Assembly (NCBI GenBank): GCA_021030905.1
Contig: JAGFMI010000001.1
Span: 806,001 to 870,000, forward strand
Source: Pyrenula massariospora
Lineage: Eukaryota > Ascomycota > Eurotiomycetes > Pyrenulales > Pyrenulaceae
Reading direction: 5' to 3'
Length of the DNA stretch: 64,000 nucleotides
In this document: piece by piece, positions 9,750-20,972 of the stretch
Layout of the letters: each line of letters opens with the position of its first letter
Position numbering within the stretch: position 1 is the stretch's first letter
Translations under genes and position numbers: made by a program
The notes under the pieces: model-generated
The model's input: only the letters and a program-made list of their open reading frames with translations
What the model was told of the DNA's origin: nothing
Database searches by the model: none

Positions 9750-10971
9750 ATGATGGCCGCCATAGAGGAGCAGAGCGGCAGCTGGCTGAGAACAGCCAAA
9801 GACCTTGCCGCGGGCGCTGCCGGTGGAATTGCTCAGGTCTTACTGGGTAAGTACAAATTTAAACCATATATGGATATTTTGTGTCATTTGCTCTGCTTGA
9901 TACTCTTCATTTGCCATGATTTTTGCCTCCTTTGTTTGTTCCAATGTATTACGAGAATCATAATTGAATCTACCCGTTTTGCAATTTAAAAAAGCACTCT
10001 TCCCTTTCAAGCCTTCCCTCAATCACTTCCATGTCTTGCATCCAATCAAGTATCATGAGCTCTTGGAAGAAACGTGTCAAGCACCTCTAACACTGCTTCC
10101 AAGGACAACCATTCGGTCAGCCACCACCAGCACCCATACTGCCCTATCCCCCCTAACCCTCCCAGACATTGTCAAAGTCCGCCTTCAAACCACCACCACC
10201 CACCCCACAGCCCTCTCCTGCGCCTCCAGCATCCTCACCCACGAAGGTCCCCTCGCCTTTTACAAAGGAACCCTCACCCCCCTAATCGGCATCGGCGCCT
10301 GCGTCTCCGTCCAATTCGGCGCCTTCCACTACGCCCGCCGCCTCTTCGAAGAACGCAATGCCGCCCTCCACCACCCCCACTCCCCCCCAACCCTCTCCCT
10401 CACTCAGTACTACGCCTCCGGCGCCTTTGCCGGCGTCACCAACTCCGTCCTCTCCGGCCCCATCGAGCACGTCCGCATCCGCCTCCAGACCCAGCCCCAC
10501 GGCCCAGCACGTCTCTACACGGGGCCACTGGACTGCATCCGCAAGCTGGCCGCGCACGAGGGCGTGTTCCGCGGACTCTACCGCGGGCAGGCGGTCACCG
10601 TGTACCGCGAGGCCACCGCCTACGGCACCTGGTTCCTGGCGTTTGAGTACCTCATGAACGCGGACATGGCGCGCCACGGCTACCGGCGCGAAGACATCAG
10701 TAGCCTGAAGGTCGCGACGTATGGGGGGCTGGCGGGCGAGGCGCTGTGGATCGCGAGCTATCCGTTTGATGTGGTCAAGAGTAAGATGCAGAGCGATGGG
10801 TTTGGCGCGGGGAAGAGGTACGGGAGTATGAGGGATTGTTTTGGGCAGACGTGGAGGGGGGAGGGGGTGAGGGGGTTTTGGAAGGGGATTGGGCCGACGT
10901 TGCTCAGGGCCATGCCGGTGAGCGCGGGGACGTTTGCGGTTGTTGAGTTTGTTATGAGGGCGCTGGGGTGA
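9750..10971 (+). CDS. YMC1: Mitochondrial carrier, YMC1/YMC2 type
   Basis: Inner-membrane solute carrier (SLC25 family) close to yeast Ymc1/Ymc2, proposed glycine or organic-acid carriers. Model: exons 9750-9846, 10104-10115 and 10166-10971, giving 304 residues. The middle exon is only 12 nt but restores the first carrier signature: VLLG joins to QPFD and IVKVRL, giving the PxD-x-x-K/R motif. Intron 2 is 50 nt, starts GTCAG and carries CTAAC before its CAG. The second and third repeats show GPIEHVRIRLQTQ and YPFDVVKSKMQ. The motifs GTLTPLIGIGACVSVQFG and LTQYYASG are typical of this subfamily. Sense-strand composition shifts from very C-rich (10140-10420) to very G-rich (10800-10970). Exact substrate uncertain; family very likely. 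Confidence 0.9.
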
Positions 10972-11806
10972 GTTGTTTGTGCGACGTGTGGGATTTTGAA
11001 GGGGGCTTGGGTATGTCGCTTGACGGTCCTGGCGCTGTCACTCAACGCACAGTGCAAGAAGATAACGTCTTTAATCGAAATCGCCGATATTTCAACTGAA
11101 ACTACAAGACCGAAACGCGAAGGACGAGCAAATTTCAACCGGCAAGATGGGAGGTTAGAACTCTGATATTCTCTATAGACAAAGAAACCGACATAAAACA
11201 TGAACATGGAACTTTTCCACACCATAGACTATCATACCACCAACGTAAGGCGCAAACAACTAGCTGCAAGCAAATACAATCATTGATGATAGTACTGTTG
11301 ATACAGTATATACCCACCCAACAAAAGAAAGACCCCATCATCCAAACCGATCTCCCCCGAAAACACACATCCCCCCCAATCCACCGCCCAAGTCCACATC
11401 AACCCCATCCTATCCATCACACAACCCACCAACCCTCCACTCCCACTCCCGCATCACACCCCACACCATGTTGTACCGTACCGTACCAACGGCCCAGCAT
11501 TTTCCTTCCTAGCAAACACCCATTCTTGCATGGGGTTCTCGAGACTGCCTCCGAGAGAAAGGAAACACATGCTGAGGGAAGGGGGGGCACAAGGTGGGCT
11601 GTTCGTAACTTACCTCGACATGGGTGTTTGGGTGCGTGAAGGGTAGTGTAGGGTATGCGGGTCGATGGGGTATACATATCCGGGGAGGGGTTGGTTTGGG
11701 TGGCATTGGGAATGGAATGATTGGATGGGAGGTGGACAGTAGGAGGGAGCACAAGATGGCGGCACGGTCAGGTAGATACAAGACCCAAAAATCGATTTCG
11801 CGATCG
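10972..11806. other. Intergenic between convergent YMC1 and NDUFS8
   Basis: Shared 3' region of two convergent genes. 11320-11470 is strongly C/A-rich on the plus strand. No gene or conserved motif recognised. Confidence 0.6.
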
Positions 11807-12625
11807 TCATCTATACGGCGCGTCCGCCCTCGCCGACGCAGCCAGCTCCGGCTCCCACTTGTCCCCGTTGGCCAGCAACTTCTCTTTATTGTACAGTAAC
11901 TCTTCTCTCGTTTCTGTTGCATACTCTGCATTCGGCGCTATAATCACAGTCAGTAGGCTTCCATACATCTTTTCCATCCTAACAAAGTTTGGCAAGGAGG
12001 ATGACATACACTCGACAATCGCATCCACAGGACAGCTCTCCTGACAAAACCCGCAGTATATACACTTGGTCATATCAATATCGTACCTCGTCGTCCGCCG
12101 ACTCCCATCCTCCCGCTCCTCCGCCTCGATAGTGATCGCCGAGGCCGGGCAGATGGCCTCGCAGAGCTTGCACGCGATGCATCGCTCTTCGCCCGACGGG
12201 TAGCGGCGCAGGGCGTGCTCGCCGCGGAAGCGGGGGCTTATCGGGCCCTTCTCGAAGGGATAGTATATCGTATACCTAATCTCCATTCAGCATTTACTGT
12301 TGTAGGAGGGAATTGAAGTCTGGACTGACGGCGGGCGGAAGAATTGTTCCATCACGACGTACATGCCGCGGAAAATCTCGGTGAGGAGGAAGTAGTTGCC
12401 CGCCTTGTCGAGCGCGCTTTGGCCCTCGTCGTATCTTTTTGGTTTGGGCAGTCTGAAGTTCTTTGGCGGAACGCCAGAGGGGGAGGCATGCTGGCGGGTG
12501 GAGGTGTGGAATTGGGAGGTGGAGGCGAGCGACGGGTGTGGGAATTGGGTCTGTGGTTGTCGCAGAATGCACTGTCTCGCTTGCGGTCTGGATGCCAGCC
12601 GCGATAGAGGTCTTGTCGTCGCCAT
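11807..12625 (-). CDS. NDUFS8: Complex I 23-kDa iron-sulfur subunit (TYKY, NDUFS8/NuoI)
   Basis: Mitochondrial NADH:ubiquinone oxidoreductase subunit that carries clusters N6a and N6b on the electron path to quinone. Exons 12625-12330, 12275-12010 and 11937-11807 give 230 residues. The N-terminus is basic and Ser-rich, fitting a mitochondrial presequence. The two ferredoxin motifs are intact: Cys131, 134, 137 and 141 ([12 protein letters not shown]) and Cys170, 173, 176 and 180 ([12 protein letters not shown]). The first splice (GTCAGT...ATTAG) restores [13 protein letters not shown]; the second (GTATGT...TATAG) restores [19 protein letters not shown]. The C-terminal [12 protein letters not shown] is conserved. 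The gene is divergent from the mitochondrial acyl carrier protein, another complex I component. Confidence 0.95.
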
Positions 12626-12894
12626 GCTGGGCAGAGAGATATGTTTCGAGGAGGGTGTGGGTGGGAGGCGAGTTGACGTCGAAGTATTTTGTGGTCGTTA
12701 GCTCATCGAATATTGGTGTGAGCTGATTGGCTGGCATGGAGTCGGAGCTTAGTCCCTAAAAATTTGGTAGCTTTGCCGATGTACTGGTAGCAGAGCTTTG
12801 GGAGAGCTTTGCATCTGGCAATTCGAACAAAACAGCGCCAACCTCACCTCGATCAAACTTCTTGCCTTTTCCGTCTTTTCATTGTCATTACACC
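12626..12894. promoter_or_regulatory. Shared divergent promoter region of NDUFS8 and mitochondrial ACP
   Basis: 269 bp separates the two start codons, which point away from each other. The tract should hold both promoters and both 5' UTRs. No specific factor site was identified. Confidence 0.55.
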
Positions 12895-13522
12895 ATGTTG
12901 AGATCTGCTGTTGTTCGCGCTATTCGCGCCCCAGCTGCTCCCCAAGCAGCAAGACAAGCCTGGAAAGCTAGACCGCAAGCCTGCCTTTCATCGATCAACA
13001 AATCTCAACTCACTCCGTCACCCTACTTGCAGAGGATTAGATGCTATTCGGCGGCGGCTGGCCTGAATCAAGAGGAAGTGCAAGGGCGGATAATGTCACT
13101 GCTGAAAAATTTTGATAAAGTGCGTAGTCGTGCGGACTCCGCCACCATTTCACTAATCTTGCTATAGGTTACAGACGAATCCAAGGTACGCCTAGCAACT
13201 ACGAGACGATATCTACATAACTTAACTGAACCTATTAGATATCAAGTACCTCGAATTTCTCAAAGGATCTAGGGCTTGATAGTCTAGACACTGTTGAAGT
13301 TGTAATGGCGATTGAGGAAGAGTTCAGCATTGAGATACCGGACAAGGAGGCTGACGCAATTCATAGCGGTACGTTGAATCTATATTAAAGTATGGATAAT
13401 ACATTAAGAACGAGGTAGTTGATCAAGCGGTTACATACATTATGGCTCAACCAGACGGTAAGCTCCTAGCAACACCAATAGGGCCTTGATCAAATGACTG
13501 ATTATGCGCTCCAGCACACTGA
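12895..13522 (+). CDS. ACP1: Mitochondrial acyl carrier protein (complex I ACP, NDUFAB1)
   Basis: Small acidic carrier of mitochondrial fatty-acid synthesis; it also serves as a complex I and Fe-S assembly subunit through LYR proteins. Exons 12895-13119, 13168-13185, 13239-13368, 13419-13457 and 13515-13522 give 139 residues. The first ~60 residues are Arg/Ala/Gln-rich, a presequence. The phosphopantetheine site is Ser96 in [20 protein letters not shown]. An 18-nt exon encodes VTDESK, and the last coding exon is only 8 nt (completing Ala, then His and stop), giving the tail AQPDAH. All introns are 48-57 nt with GT-AG ends. Reading through the last intron instead would replace the tail, so the spliced ending is preferred. 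Confidence 0.93.
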
Positions 13523-16139
13523 CATGAGGGTATCTGAGAGTGGAGCTCGTATGTTGGGAAGAGCGAGACTCATCCGAGCTCGTGCAGAACCTGTATATTT
13601 GGCAACTGGATTTTCTTTGATTACTTTGAAGCGCATGGCCGGGTAGACAATTCACAAGTCCTACAAGCATCAAGCATTTCCCTGCTCCAACTGGCTCCCT
13701 CATTTTTTGCCTTTCCCATTTCCTTAGTAGGAGTGCCATTGCTAATTCATTGCGCTCCGTTTCTGCGGTGAAGAACATCCGCTAATGAGACGCCTCTTCC
13801 GAAGTAGTTAGGTCACGCAATCGAAGGTGCCTCGAGCACTATCGCTACAGGGATACCTTAGGTCTCGCATCTTTCGTTTAATTCGGCATTTCGCGTTCGC
13901 ATGTTTTCTTTTCCCTCTAAACCCCGCTCCTCATCTTTGCTCTACTTCTTTTTGTAGAGTTCGCTTCTAACTTATGTCAATGGCTGCCTGATGTCCCAAA
14001 ACAATCTGCTGCATGATCGCTAAAGTCTTCCAATTTGAAACGAGTTTAGGTTCCAGAGCAGCTTGTCGATGCCTTCCCTGCATGATTGGAGCTAATCGTG
14101 CGGCTTAGAATGCTCGCTACCAGATCCTGGGAATAGGAGCCCGATTGGATGGTCTTGGAGGCGGAAGACGGTTTGCAGGGAGGCGTATTTAGCGGGAACA
14201 CGAGATGCCTAACGCAAGGTTGGGAGAAGTATACCTAGTTCGGCGGCGCTCGGACAATCGATGTCATGGTGAGCTCAACAAGTGTGCAATTCCTTTGATT
14301 TCTTTTTTCTTTTTTGCTTTTACCCGGCGTGGGGCAAATTTCGTAACTATGGATCGGAGTCTAGGATTACTCGGCAGAGAGTTGAGGGATAATGAAAGCA
14401 AATAATGTCGGTCATGGACAAGGAGAGGAGAAAGACAGCTGACCTGGTGCAGGGTTGTCGAAGGCGCAAGGCTAGGAAGACGACAGGGCTTGATGGCTGG
14501 TTGTTACGGCAGACGCAGTTAGTCAGCGAGAGAATGATGGGCTCCCTGGCGCATCGTCCCCAAACCTGAGAGGAAAGTCAACGGATGAGTCACACGAAGA
14601 AAGAGGGGAGCAGCAGCCAAAACAGGGAGGTCTCGAGAGAACCCAAGTGCAACTTTTAACACCATGGTGCATTGTCTGCTCACTGGCTTGGGCGTTGGCC
14701 CTCAGATGCTTTTCTCCGCCTCGTTGTGTAGATAAGGTTTGGATCAAATGCATAGCCGAGGACTAATGTAGGCCTCGGTCATCGTCCTGTAAAGCCTTTA
14801 GGGACCAGATTATCAAAGGCTCAAGATTCACGCAGCGGCCTCGCTAGAGAAGAGCGGTCGATGCGGCACGGACCGCCCGATCCTACTTTTGAGGTGAACG
14901 GTGAAGCGGTGAGGCTCGATCGGCCGGAGAAAAGGTTCGAGGACATGTATAACGATATGCTAGGGAGGGACGATCGCACTCTAGGCTCTGGAGATGCAGA
15001 TAGAGTTCTTCTGTCTCGCCAGATGACCGTTTCCATCACGTTGATCGGGAAATGATTGGAATAGACGAGGTCGTTGGAGCAGGCTGCGACAATAGAACAA
15101 GATCTGTGATTCGGCGCCGCACCAGCCAGCAGCAGCCCGACATCATGCAATCTACGAGCGCAGATCTTGGTTTAAGAAACTTAGTCTGAGATTCTAATAT
15201 GTCACCTGCAGGGTAGCTGCAGACGGAACATATCACCTGCAATTCCCACCTTTCCTCCTTCTATTCTCCGCTCGTCGCTGTATGGTTGAGCACACGATCC
15301 TTTCAGGCATAGGGAGCTATCATTTACCTGATGAGAATGCATGCGCTGACGGTAACTTTGGTCGGCGGCGTGGGCACGCAGTCTTGTCTCGCCTCTTCTT
15401 GCTCTTCAGCTTTCATAGGGTCATATGCGCTGCTCTACGCGATGCAAGGGGGCCATGCAATTTCATGTCCTTTCTTAGGCCATTAGAGTGAGGTGCTTCG
15501 TTCAAGTAATGTAGCTGCCTACCCATATTCTTGAAGAGCCTGCGACGAAGATCTCCTAGCAACCCCGAACCCTGTCATAGGCCCCAGAATCTTGGTTCGT
15601 TTCTTTCTCATCAACTCTTGAAGCCACAACAGTAGCTCAGGCCATTAAAGAATATTTCTCATTTTCCAAGATGTGCGACATCATAATGTGCCGCATACTA
15701 TGTAAGGGTTGTCACGCACCCTACGATGATTTTCCGGACGGAGAGATAGAGTGTGGGAGACGCCGCTGCCGCCGCAAGCACGAAAAGCGAGGCGAGGATC
15801 TCCCAGGCGATGAATATTGCGAACTGTGCAAACGGCGTCAGAAAGAATGGAGAGGACTACTACAACGCCAACACCAGGATAGCGAGAGAAATTCGGAGAC
15901 AAGTCGATCAAGTTGAAGTCACGTAATAGCATATCCGACAACCGCGCGGCTGTGTTTCAGCGGGTCGCAAAAGATGACCAGGGTTTCACCTTGCTCTGGA
16001 GCATCGGATCGAAAAGACCTATAATCTGAAGGATGTATTTGCCAAAATGGATTAATACCATAAGGAGGGCGCTTTGTCGAAGTCATATCGCTCACTGGCA
16101 TCGTGGAAAACGACTATTTTCGCTCTCATTGTCTGCATC
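13523..16139. other. Gene-poor stretch, about 2.6 kb
   Basis: Lies between the ACP gene and the 3' end of the arrestin-like gene. Apart from a small Cys-rich ORF at 15671-15916 no coding signal stands out. No RNA gene or repeat was recognised. Confidence 0.6.
15671..15916 (+). CDS. Possible small Cys-rich zinc-binding-like protein
   Basis: Short ORF of 81 residues with eight Cys among the first ~52 residues (CDIIMCRILCKGC early, ECGRRRC in the middle, EYCELCKRR late) and a very basic centre. Cys spacing of the CxxC kind suggests metal binding. Small Cys-rich ORFs of this sort are frequent in filamentous ascomycetes, but no named family is claimed. There is no signal peptide. It stands alone in a gene-poor stretch and could be spurious. 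Confidence 0.4.
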   Translation: MCDIIMCRILCKGCHAPYDDFPDGEIECGRRRCRRKHEKRGEDLPGDEYCELCKRRQKEWRGLLQRQHQDSERNSETSRSS

Positions 16140-17537
16140 TCATTCTGTTGCAGCTTTTGTTGCTGTCCCGCTTTCTTTCGAGAAGGGTGGAGGATCCTCA
16201 GAGGGCCATGGGATCATCTCGGTTGAGGACCTTCTTGATGACGGTTGAATTGGTGGTGGGGCTGCTTCTCCCGCTGCTTCTTGATAGGAAGGAAGAGTCT
16301 CCGCTGGACCAACTCGGCCATCTTGAAGGGCTTGTTCCATTCCAGAGAAATCTTGCAAAGGCGCAGAAGATGAGCCTGTCTCTTCAGTAGGCTCATCAGC
16401 GGGCGCCGGATTTATCGCGACTGAATAGACGCGTTCTATCGTAAATTCCTTCTCGGTGCACGCTACTACCCACTTAGTTTTCATTGTGTACCTCCGGTTA
16501 ATATTATACGTAGTAAAAGAAGGTGTAAAGCTCGGGGGAAGTGCTTTACCCCGGATCTGCCAGGTCCAGTCCCGACTTTTCTCGAAAGGGCCGAATCTAC
16601 CATGCGACCCCGTGTAAACAGTCTCATCTCCATAGCTCGTTTGCTCGTGCAATATTTGACGTTCGGCGCGAACCTCGGTATGCGCTTTGATGGTTACGCT
16701 GAAGCTCTCAAGAGTAATGTCAGGAATTACAGGGGCTGTTGATGCGTCTAACAGTTGTCGAACCCTAACCGTAAATGCAGGCTGCTCCCCAACATAAAGA
16801 TACTGAGGAGCCTCGTGCTTCACCTCGAATGAAAACTTTGGGAAATAGTCTGAGCTGAACATGGCCTTGGTCTTCTCTCGGAATCCGCTTGGCCGATCAC
16901 TTGGCGGTAACAGTTGGGCGTTGGAGACGGAGCATGTTCTATTCGCTTGTAACGTCCTGTGGATCACTGAATCGCGTTTGACACCTGGCTGTCGGTATAT
17001 GATGGTCGATTCCTGCGCGGTTGATATTTGGACATCGATGCCCGGCATGACTGCGGATACCGCAAGTTTGTATTCGACGAAACAATCAAAATGGTGCGCA
17101 AATCCACGATAGTCTAGAAACATTGTTGGTGGCAAAGCCTTCCCTGCTGTTGAGTGGAAGGTATAGTTCGACCCTGAATCGAAAATGTTTCCACCAAGTT
17201 GAGTACTGTTAGGAAAGCCAATGACAAATGGAAATTGATATCTCCCTCCAACTTCGCCTTTGAACGGCGCATTATGTACCATTGCGAAAGTGCGGAAAAG
17301 CGGTGCTCTACCGCGGTATGTAGCACGACTGTTACCGCTGCTTTTGACGATCTTCGTCTTCGCTCGACCGTGTAGGAGGACTTGTAGCTTGAGCGGCCCG
17401 AAAATTTCGCCGACTGCACGACTGTTTCCGGGACGGCACATAACCACAATATGTCCAGTAATGAAGTCGTCGGAACCAACTATAGGACGATGTGGATTGT
17501 CAAGGACCACACTGACAGAAAGCCGCCCAACAGACAT
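16140..17537 (-). CDS. Arrestin-like (alpha-arrestin) N-terminal domain protein
   Basis: Single-exon gene of 465 residues. The first ~170 residues fit an arrestin N-domain: SVSVVLDNPHRPIVGSDDFI opens the fold, followed by GHIVVMCRPG and an extended strand-rich stretch ending FDCFVEYKLAVSAVMPG. The second half, with strands such as FEVKHEAPQYLYVGEQ and FTIERVYSVAINPAP, fits the arrestin C-domain. The tail (from ~390) is disordered, Ser/Pro-rich and carries LPSYQEA, a PY-like motif of the kind through which fungal alpha-arrestins recruit Rsp5-type ubiquitin ligases to plasma-membrane cargo. The cargo is unknown. It is divergent from VPS74 across about 730 bp in which I see nothing specific. Confidence 0.75.
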   Translation of the reverse strand: MSVGRLSVSVVLDNPHRPIVGSDDFITGHIVVMCRPGNSRAVGEIFGPLKLQVLLHGRAKTKIVKSSGNSRATYRGRAPLFRTFAMVHNAPFKGEVGGRYQFPFVIGFPNSTQLGGNIFDSGSNYTFHSTAGKALPPTMFLDYRGFAHHFDCFVEYKLAVSAVMPGIDVQISTAQESTIIYRQPGVKRDSVIHRTLQANRTCSVSNAQLLPPSDRPSGFREKTKAMFSSDYFPKFSFEVKHEAPQYLYVGEQPAFTVRVRQLLDASTAPVIPDITLESFSVTIKAHTEVRAERQILHEQTSYGDETVYTGSHGRFGPFEKSRDWTWQIRGKALPPSFTPSFTTYNINRRYTMKTKWVVACTEKEFTIERVYSVAINPAPADEPTEETGSSSAPLQDFSGMEQALQDGRVGPAETLPSYQEAAGEAAPPPIQPSSRRSSTEMIPWPSEDPPPFSKESGTATKAATE

Positions 17538-18265
17538 TGTGAGTAAGACAGAATCTCCGAATGCTGTTCTATTTTCCCTTAATTAGAATTGCCGGCTGAA
17601 AATCTTCGAATGGCCTGCGGGACGATCGCAACTAATCCATCAAAGCTCTATCTTCAACATCTCTACTTTTTGGAAGAACAAGAAATTCTCTGAAGTGATT
17701 GATAGCGAGGCTCGCCATGATAAGGAAACATCAATTAGCGGCACATCAGTGGGCGCAGTTACTGGAGCACGAGCACTGCCTCCATCGAAAAACAATCGTT
17801 GCCTAAAGCGCCAGTAGTGGGGGCGAAGATACAAAACACATAATCTTGTAGGCGTTCGCCAGCCTTACCTCTAGTTTTGCAAGAGACAATCTTTCTGGAC
17901 CAGGACTGCCTCGTTTAGATGGATCCTTGTACTATGCATTCCTACTGAGTAAAGGGACAAACTCGGCTTGAGACTTTCTGTGCGATATTCACAGCCGAGC
18001 GGCGCGGCTAATCCTGCCACTTCCGCGCTCCACTGCCTTGCCGTCACAAGCTTTCCGCAACGAACGTCCCACACGAGCCAAATCCTAGGCAGCTCCTACA
18101 GCCTCGAATGGTTTGCTGGTTCAATTGAATCTCTCTTCCGAGACCTCTATCGATCTTGACTTGGCTAAGTTGTAAATCTCTCGATCAGACGCTTTCTCCT
18201 CCAAACCCCCAAAACCTCCTAATATCCCTGGCATGCTCCAATCTGCCTGCCCGAGTCTTCCTTGA
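17538..18265. other. Divergent intergenic region, arrestin-like / VPS74
   Basis: 728 bp that should contain both promoters. 18150-18240 is pyrimidine-rich just upstream of the VPS74 ATG, as is common in fungal promoters. Nothing else recognised. Confidence 0.55.
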
Positions 18266-19530
18266 ATGGCTTCACAAGGTGGCCTCACACGTAGGCGGGG
18301 TGGTGGAAATACCGCAGCTACAAATGGTGATGAAGGCCCTGCAAGTAGGATTGCCTCGCCGGCGCCAAAGAAGAATGATGCCGAAAGCCGAGCTCCAGAG
18401 ACATCTTACAGCTCGTCAGAGAATGGGCACAAGATCGCATTCGACCCAAGGGATATCAGTGAGAATGAAGAAAGAAGCAAACAGCCAAAATTAACCCTTA
18501 TGGAAGAGGTGATACTGCTGGGACTGAAGGACAAGCAGGTGAGGCTGACAATATCCCAACACCGGTGAGAAACCTGCCAAATACTAATGGCCGAAATTGC
18601 TACGCAGGGCTACCTGTCATTCTGGAATGACAATATATCATACGCCCTAAGAGGCTGCATAGTCATCGAGCTAGCCTTCAGGGGACGGATCAGCATGCAG
18701 AAGGACTCTTCAAGACGGCGCTTTCCCCTAGCCGACAGAGTAATCGAAGTCGTCGACGACACACTGACAGGCGAGGTACTCCTTGACGAAGCATTGAAGA
18801 TGATGAAGAGCAGCGAAAAAATGAGCGTCAGCTCATGGATCGATTTAATGAGCGGTACGGCCCCAAGTTGTCACAGGACAAAGACACTCATAATTGACTC
18901 TCGTCTGCATTTCAGGTGAAACATGGAACCTCATGAAAATCGGCTACCAACTCAAGCAAGTTCGCGAACGTCTCGCAAAGGGTCTCGTGGACAAAGGCAT
19001 CCTCCGCACCGAAAAACGAAATTTCCTCCTCTTCGACATGGCAACTCACCCGGTCGCCGATAACACCGCTAAAGACGAGATTCGTCGACGCGTTCGGAAA
19101 GTGTGCTCTGACCGCACCGTCGTACTACCTGCTACCATGTACCTACCTGAGGAGATGGAGTTCAGATATCTACGGACCGTCAGCATGGTCTGTGCAGCGT
19201 ATGCAGCAAATGTGCTGGAGAATGCGTTGGTAACGCTAAGTCATGACGCGAGAGAAAGAGCGTTTGCGCAAGTAGACGAGTTATTGGCGGAGTATAGTCA
19301 GTGGCCGTTCGGGAAGAGGGCTGGTGGCGGCCAGGGTATTGGTGCGAATCTCGGGCAAGTCATCGGCGACGAGGTTGATAGGGCAAAAGACAAGGAGCTG
19401 CAATTAGAGGTATGCTGGCCACATCTCTGATATCATCCTGGTTTCAGCGTTGAAAATGTGCTAATTCTGATCTTTCTAGGTCGTTGCCGCTTGCCTGAGC
19501 GTATTTACGAGGCTTGATTCTCTGCTCTAA
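18266..19530 (+). CDS. VPS74: Golgi phosphoprotein 3 homolog, Vps74
   Basis: PtdIns4P-binding Golgi adaptor (GOLPH3/Vps74) that retains glycosyltransferases in the Golgi by linking them to COPI. Exons 18266-18538, 18608-18854, 18916-19409 and 19480-19530 give 354 residues. A disordered N-terminus ([14 protein letters not shown]) contains the Arg cluster that in yeast Vps74 contacts coatomer. The conserved fold begins [20 protein letters not shown] and continues with [50 protein letters not shown] and [13 protein letters not shown]. The closing helix [16 protein letters not shown] comes from the 51-nt last exon. All introns are GT-AG, 60-70 nt. Confidence 0.95.
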
Positions 19531-20972
19531 GATGGCATGTGTACGGTGTTTAGTAATCCGGGCCTATACGAAGTTACTGGCGTAATGTGTTCCGACTTTC
19601 AAATTGACTGACAGAATTATTTGTCACTGTGAAGCAGACAACAGAGTTTCACAATATGCAGCTAGCCGCTGAAATGGAAAACTGTTCAATAGTCTTCAAA
19701 ACCCTTGCGTCAATGTTGGCATTGTCTCGATCATTCTTGGATACTCTGTCGGGTATTGAGAAGTCTTCTAAGCAGATGCTGATATCTTTACACGGACGTG
19801 TGGTTTTATGTCTCCCTCCACAAGCTTGCATCCTATTCCTTTTTCGAAGGTCTTGAATGACAGTCAAGCCCTTCTTCCCTATCCAATTGACCTTTAGTGC
19901 AATCCGACCCCTTCATGCTACGGCATGCGCTACCATTTAGAAACCAGTAGGCAGCAGTGGCTCGGCAAAAGGTGTCCGGGGGTACGAACAGATTTCTAGG
20001 CAAAGGCTGGGACAGTAGTGGTGGTTTGAGCGTCTGACGTGTCGCATAGGATTCTAAAACTGTATGGACAGTTTAATTTGTATGGTATGCAGAAAAGATT
20101 GCACGGAATTGATTATCAGTAAGATACTACACTCAGACCTTTTTGACAACTAATGAGAACGTCCTCCAACCATATGGTACGGAGGCCGGGAAATACTAGC
20201 CGATTTGATAAATATAAATATTTTGCCTATATCAAAGAGTAACATGCATGTGAGAGGCTCTTACGTTAATTATAGCTCTGAGTCGCCGTCCTTTGACACA
20301 CTTGAAGGTGTGATAGTCGTCCAAGGTTGTGAGAGCCATTGGCCCAGTAAGTACAAAGGAGGGGTGTCAGAAGTCGTGGCGCACCTAATTTTTTAGCATT
20401 GGCGCCCGTCCGGGGTACATTGAATGCGCCACAACTTCTGACGGCCAGCCTCGATAGACAGAGGACACAGCTCGCTTTTTGCTAATTCTAGATCTTCAAT
20501 AATTCCACTAAAGCTAAATCTCATCCTTTCAGAATGATATGGTGGTCAATCAAGCAATTTTAGTCTTACCATTGATCGAGAATGCCGTAAAAATCTCTAA
20601 AGAACGTGTACAAACTCCACTTTGGCGGAGATGAGAGCTATATCGGCGGAGCGGCGCGTCTTCGCCCCCAGCATCTCAGGAGGATCCAGACCAAGAAATT
20701 AGCGACTCCACCGTCTTAGTAAATGTTATCGATATCGATCCCTACTCGTCACCCTTCCTCTCCGATTGGCTATTTTGCAAAATGGGCAGGCCACGAGTTG
20801 GTGCTTGGTCGCGATGCTTGCCCATATCTCATAATGTTCTTCAGGTTTCTGTAAAATTTTGTCTTTCAAAAGGTTGTATCTCTGAATGCTGATTTCTATT
20901 GAGACTTGAAGAGAGTTCATCGATGCCGGTTAGGGATAGATAAGACTGCTTAGGTTCTGTGCCTCGCCGAAA
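19531..20972. other. Intergenic with a MITE-like element
   Basis: 1.4 kb between VPS74 and the P450. It contains the 75-bp inverted-repeat element at 20367-20441; otherwise no coding signal. Confidence 0.6.
20367..20441. mobile_element. MITE-like inverted-repeat element, copy A
   Basis: 75 bp bounded by TCAGAAGTCGTGGCGCA and the near-perfect inverted copy TGCGCCACAACTTCTGA (16 of 17 pair). About 80% identical to 29357-29430; nearly all differences are transitions. Imperfect pairing extends about 20 bp outward on both sides. No clear target-site duplication. Confidence 0.6.

Noticed and set aside
10282-10677. Minus-strand ORF within the mitochondrial carrier
   Set aside because: Antisense of a carrier exon with clear SLC25 motifs.
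14821-15150. 109-residue minus-strand ORF in the gene-poor stretch
   Set aside because: No domain, no homology-like pattern, and length within chance for this composition.
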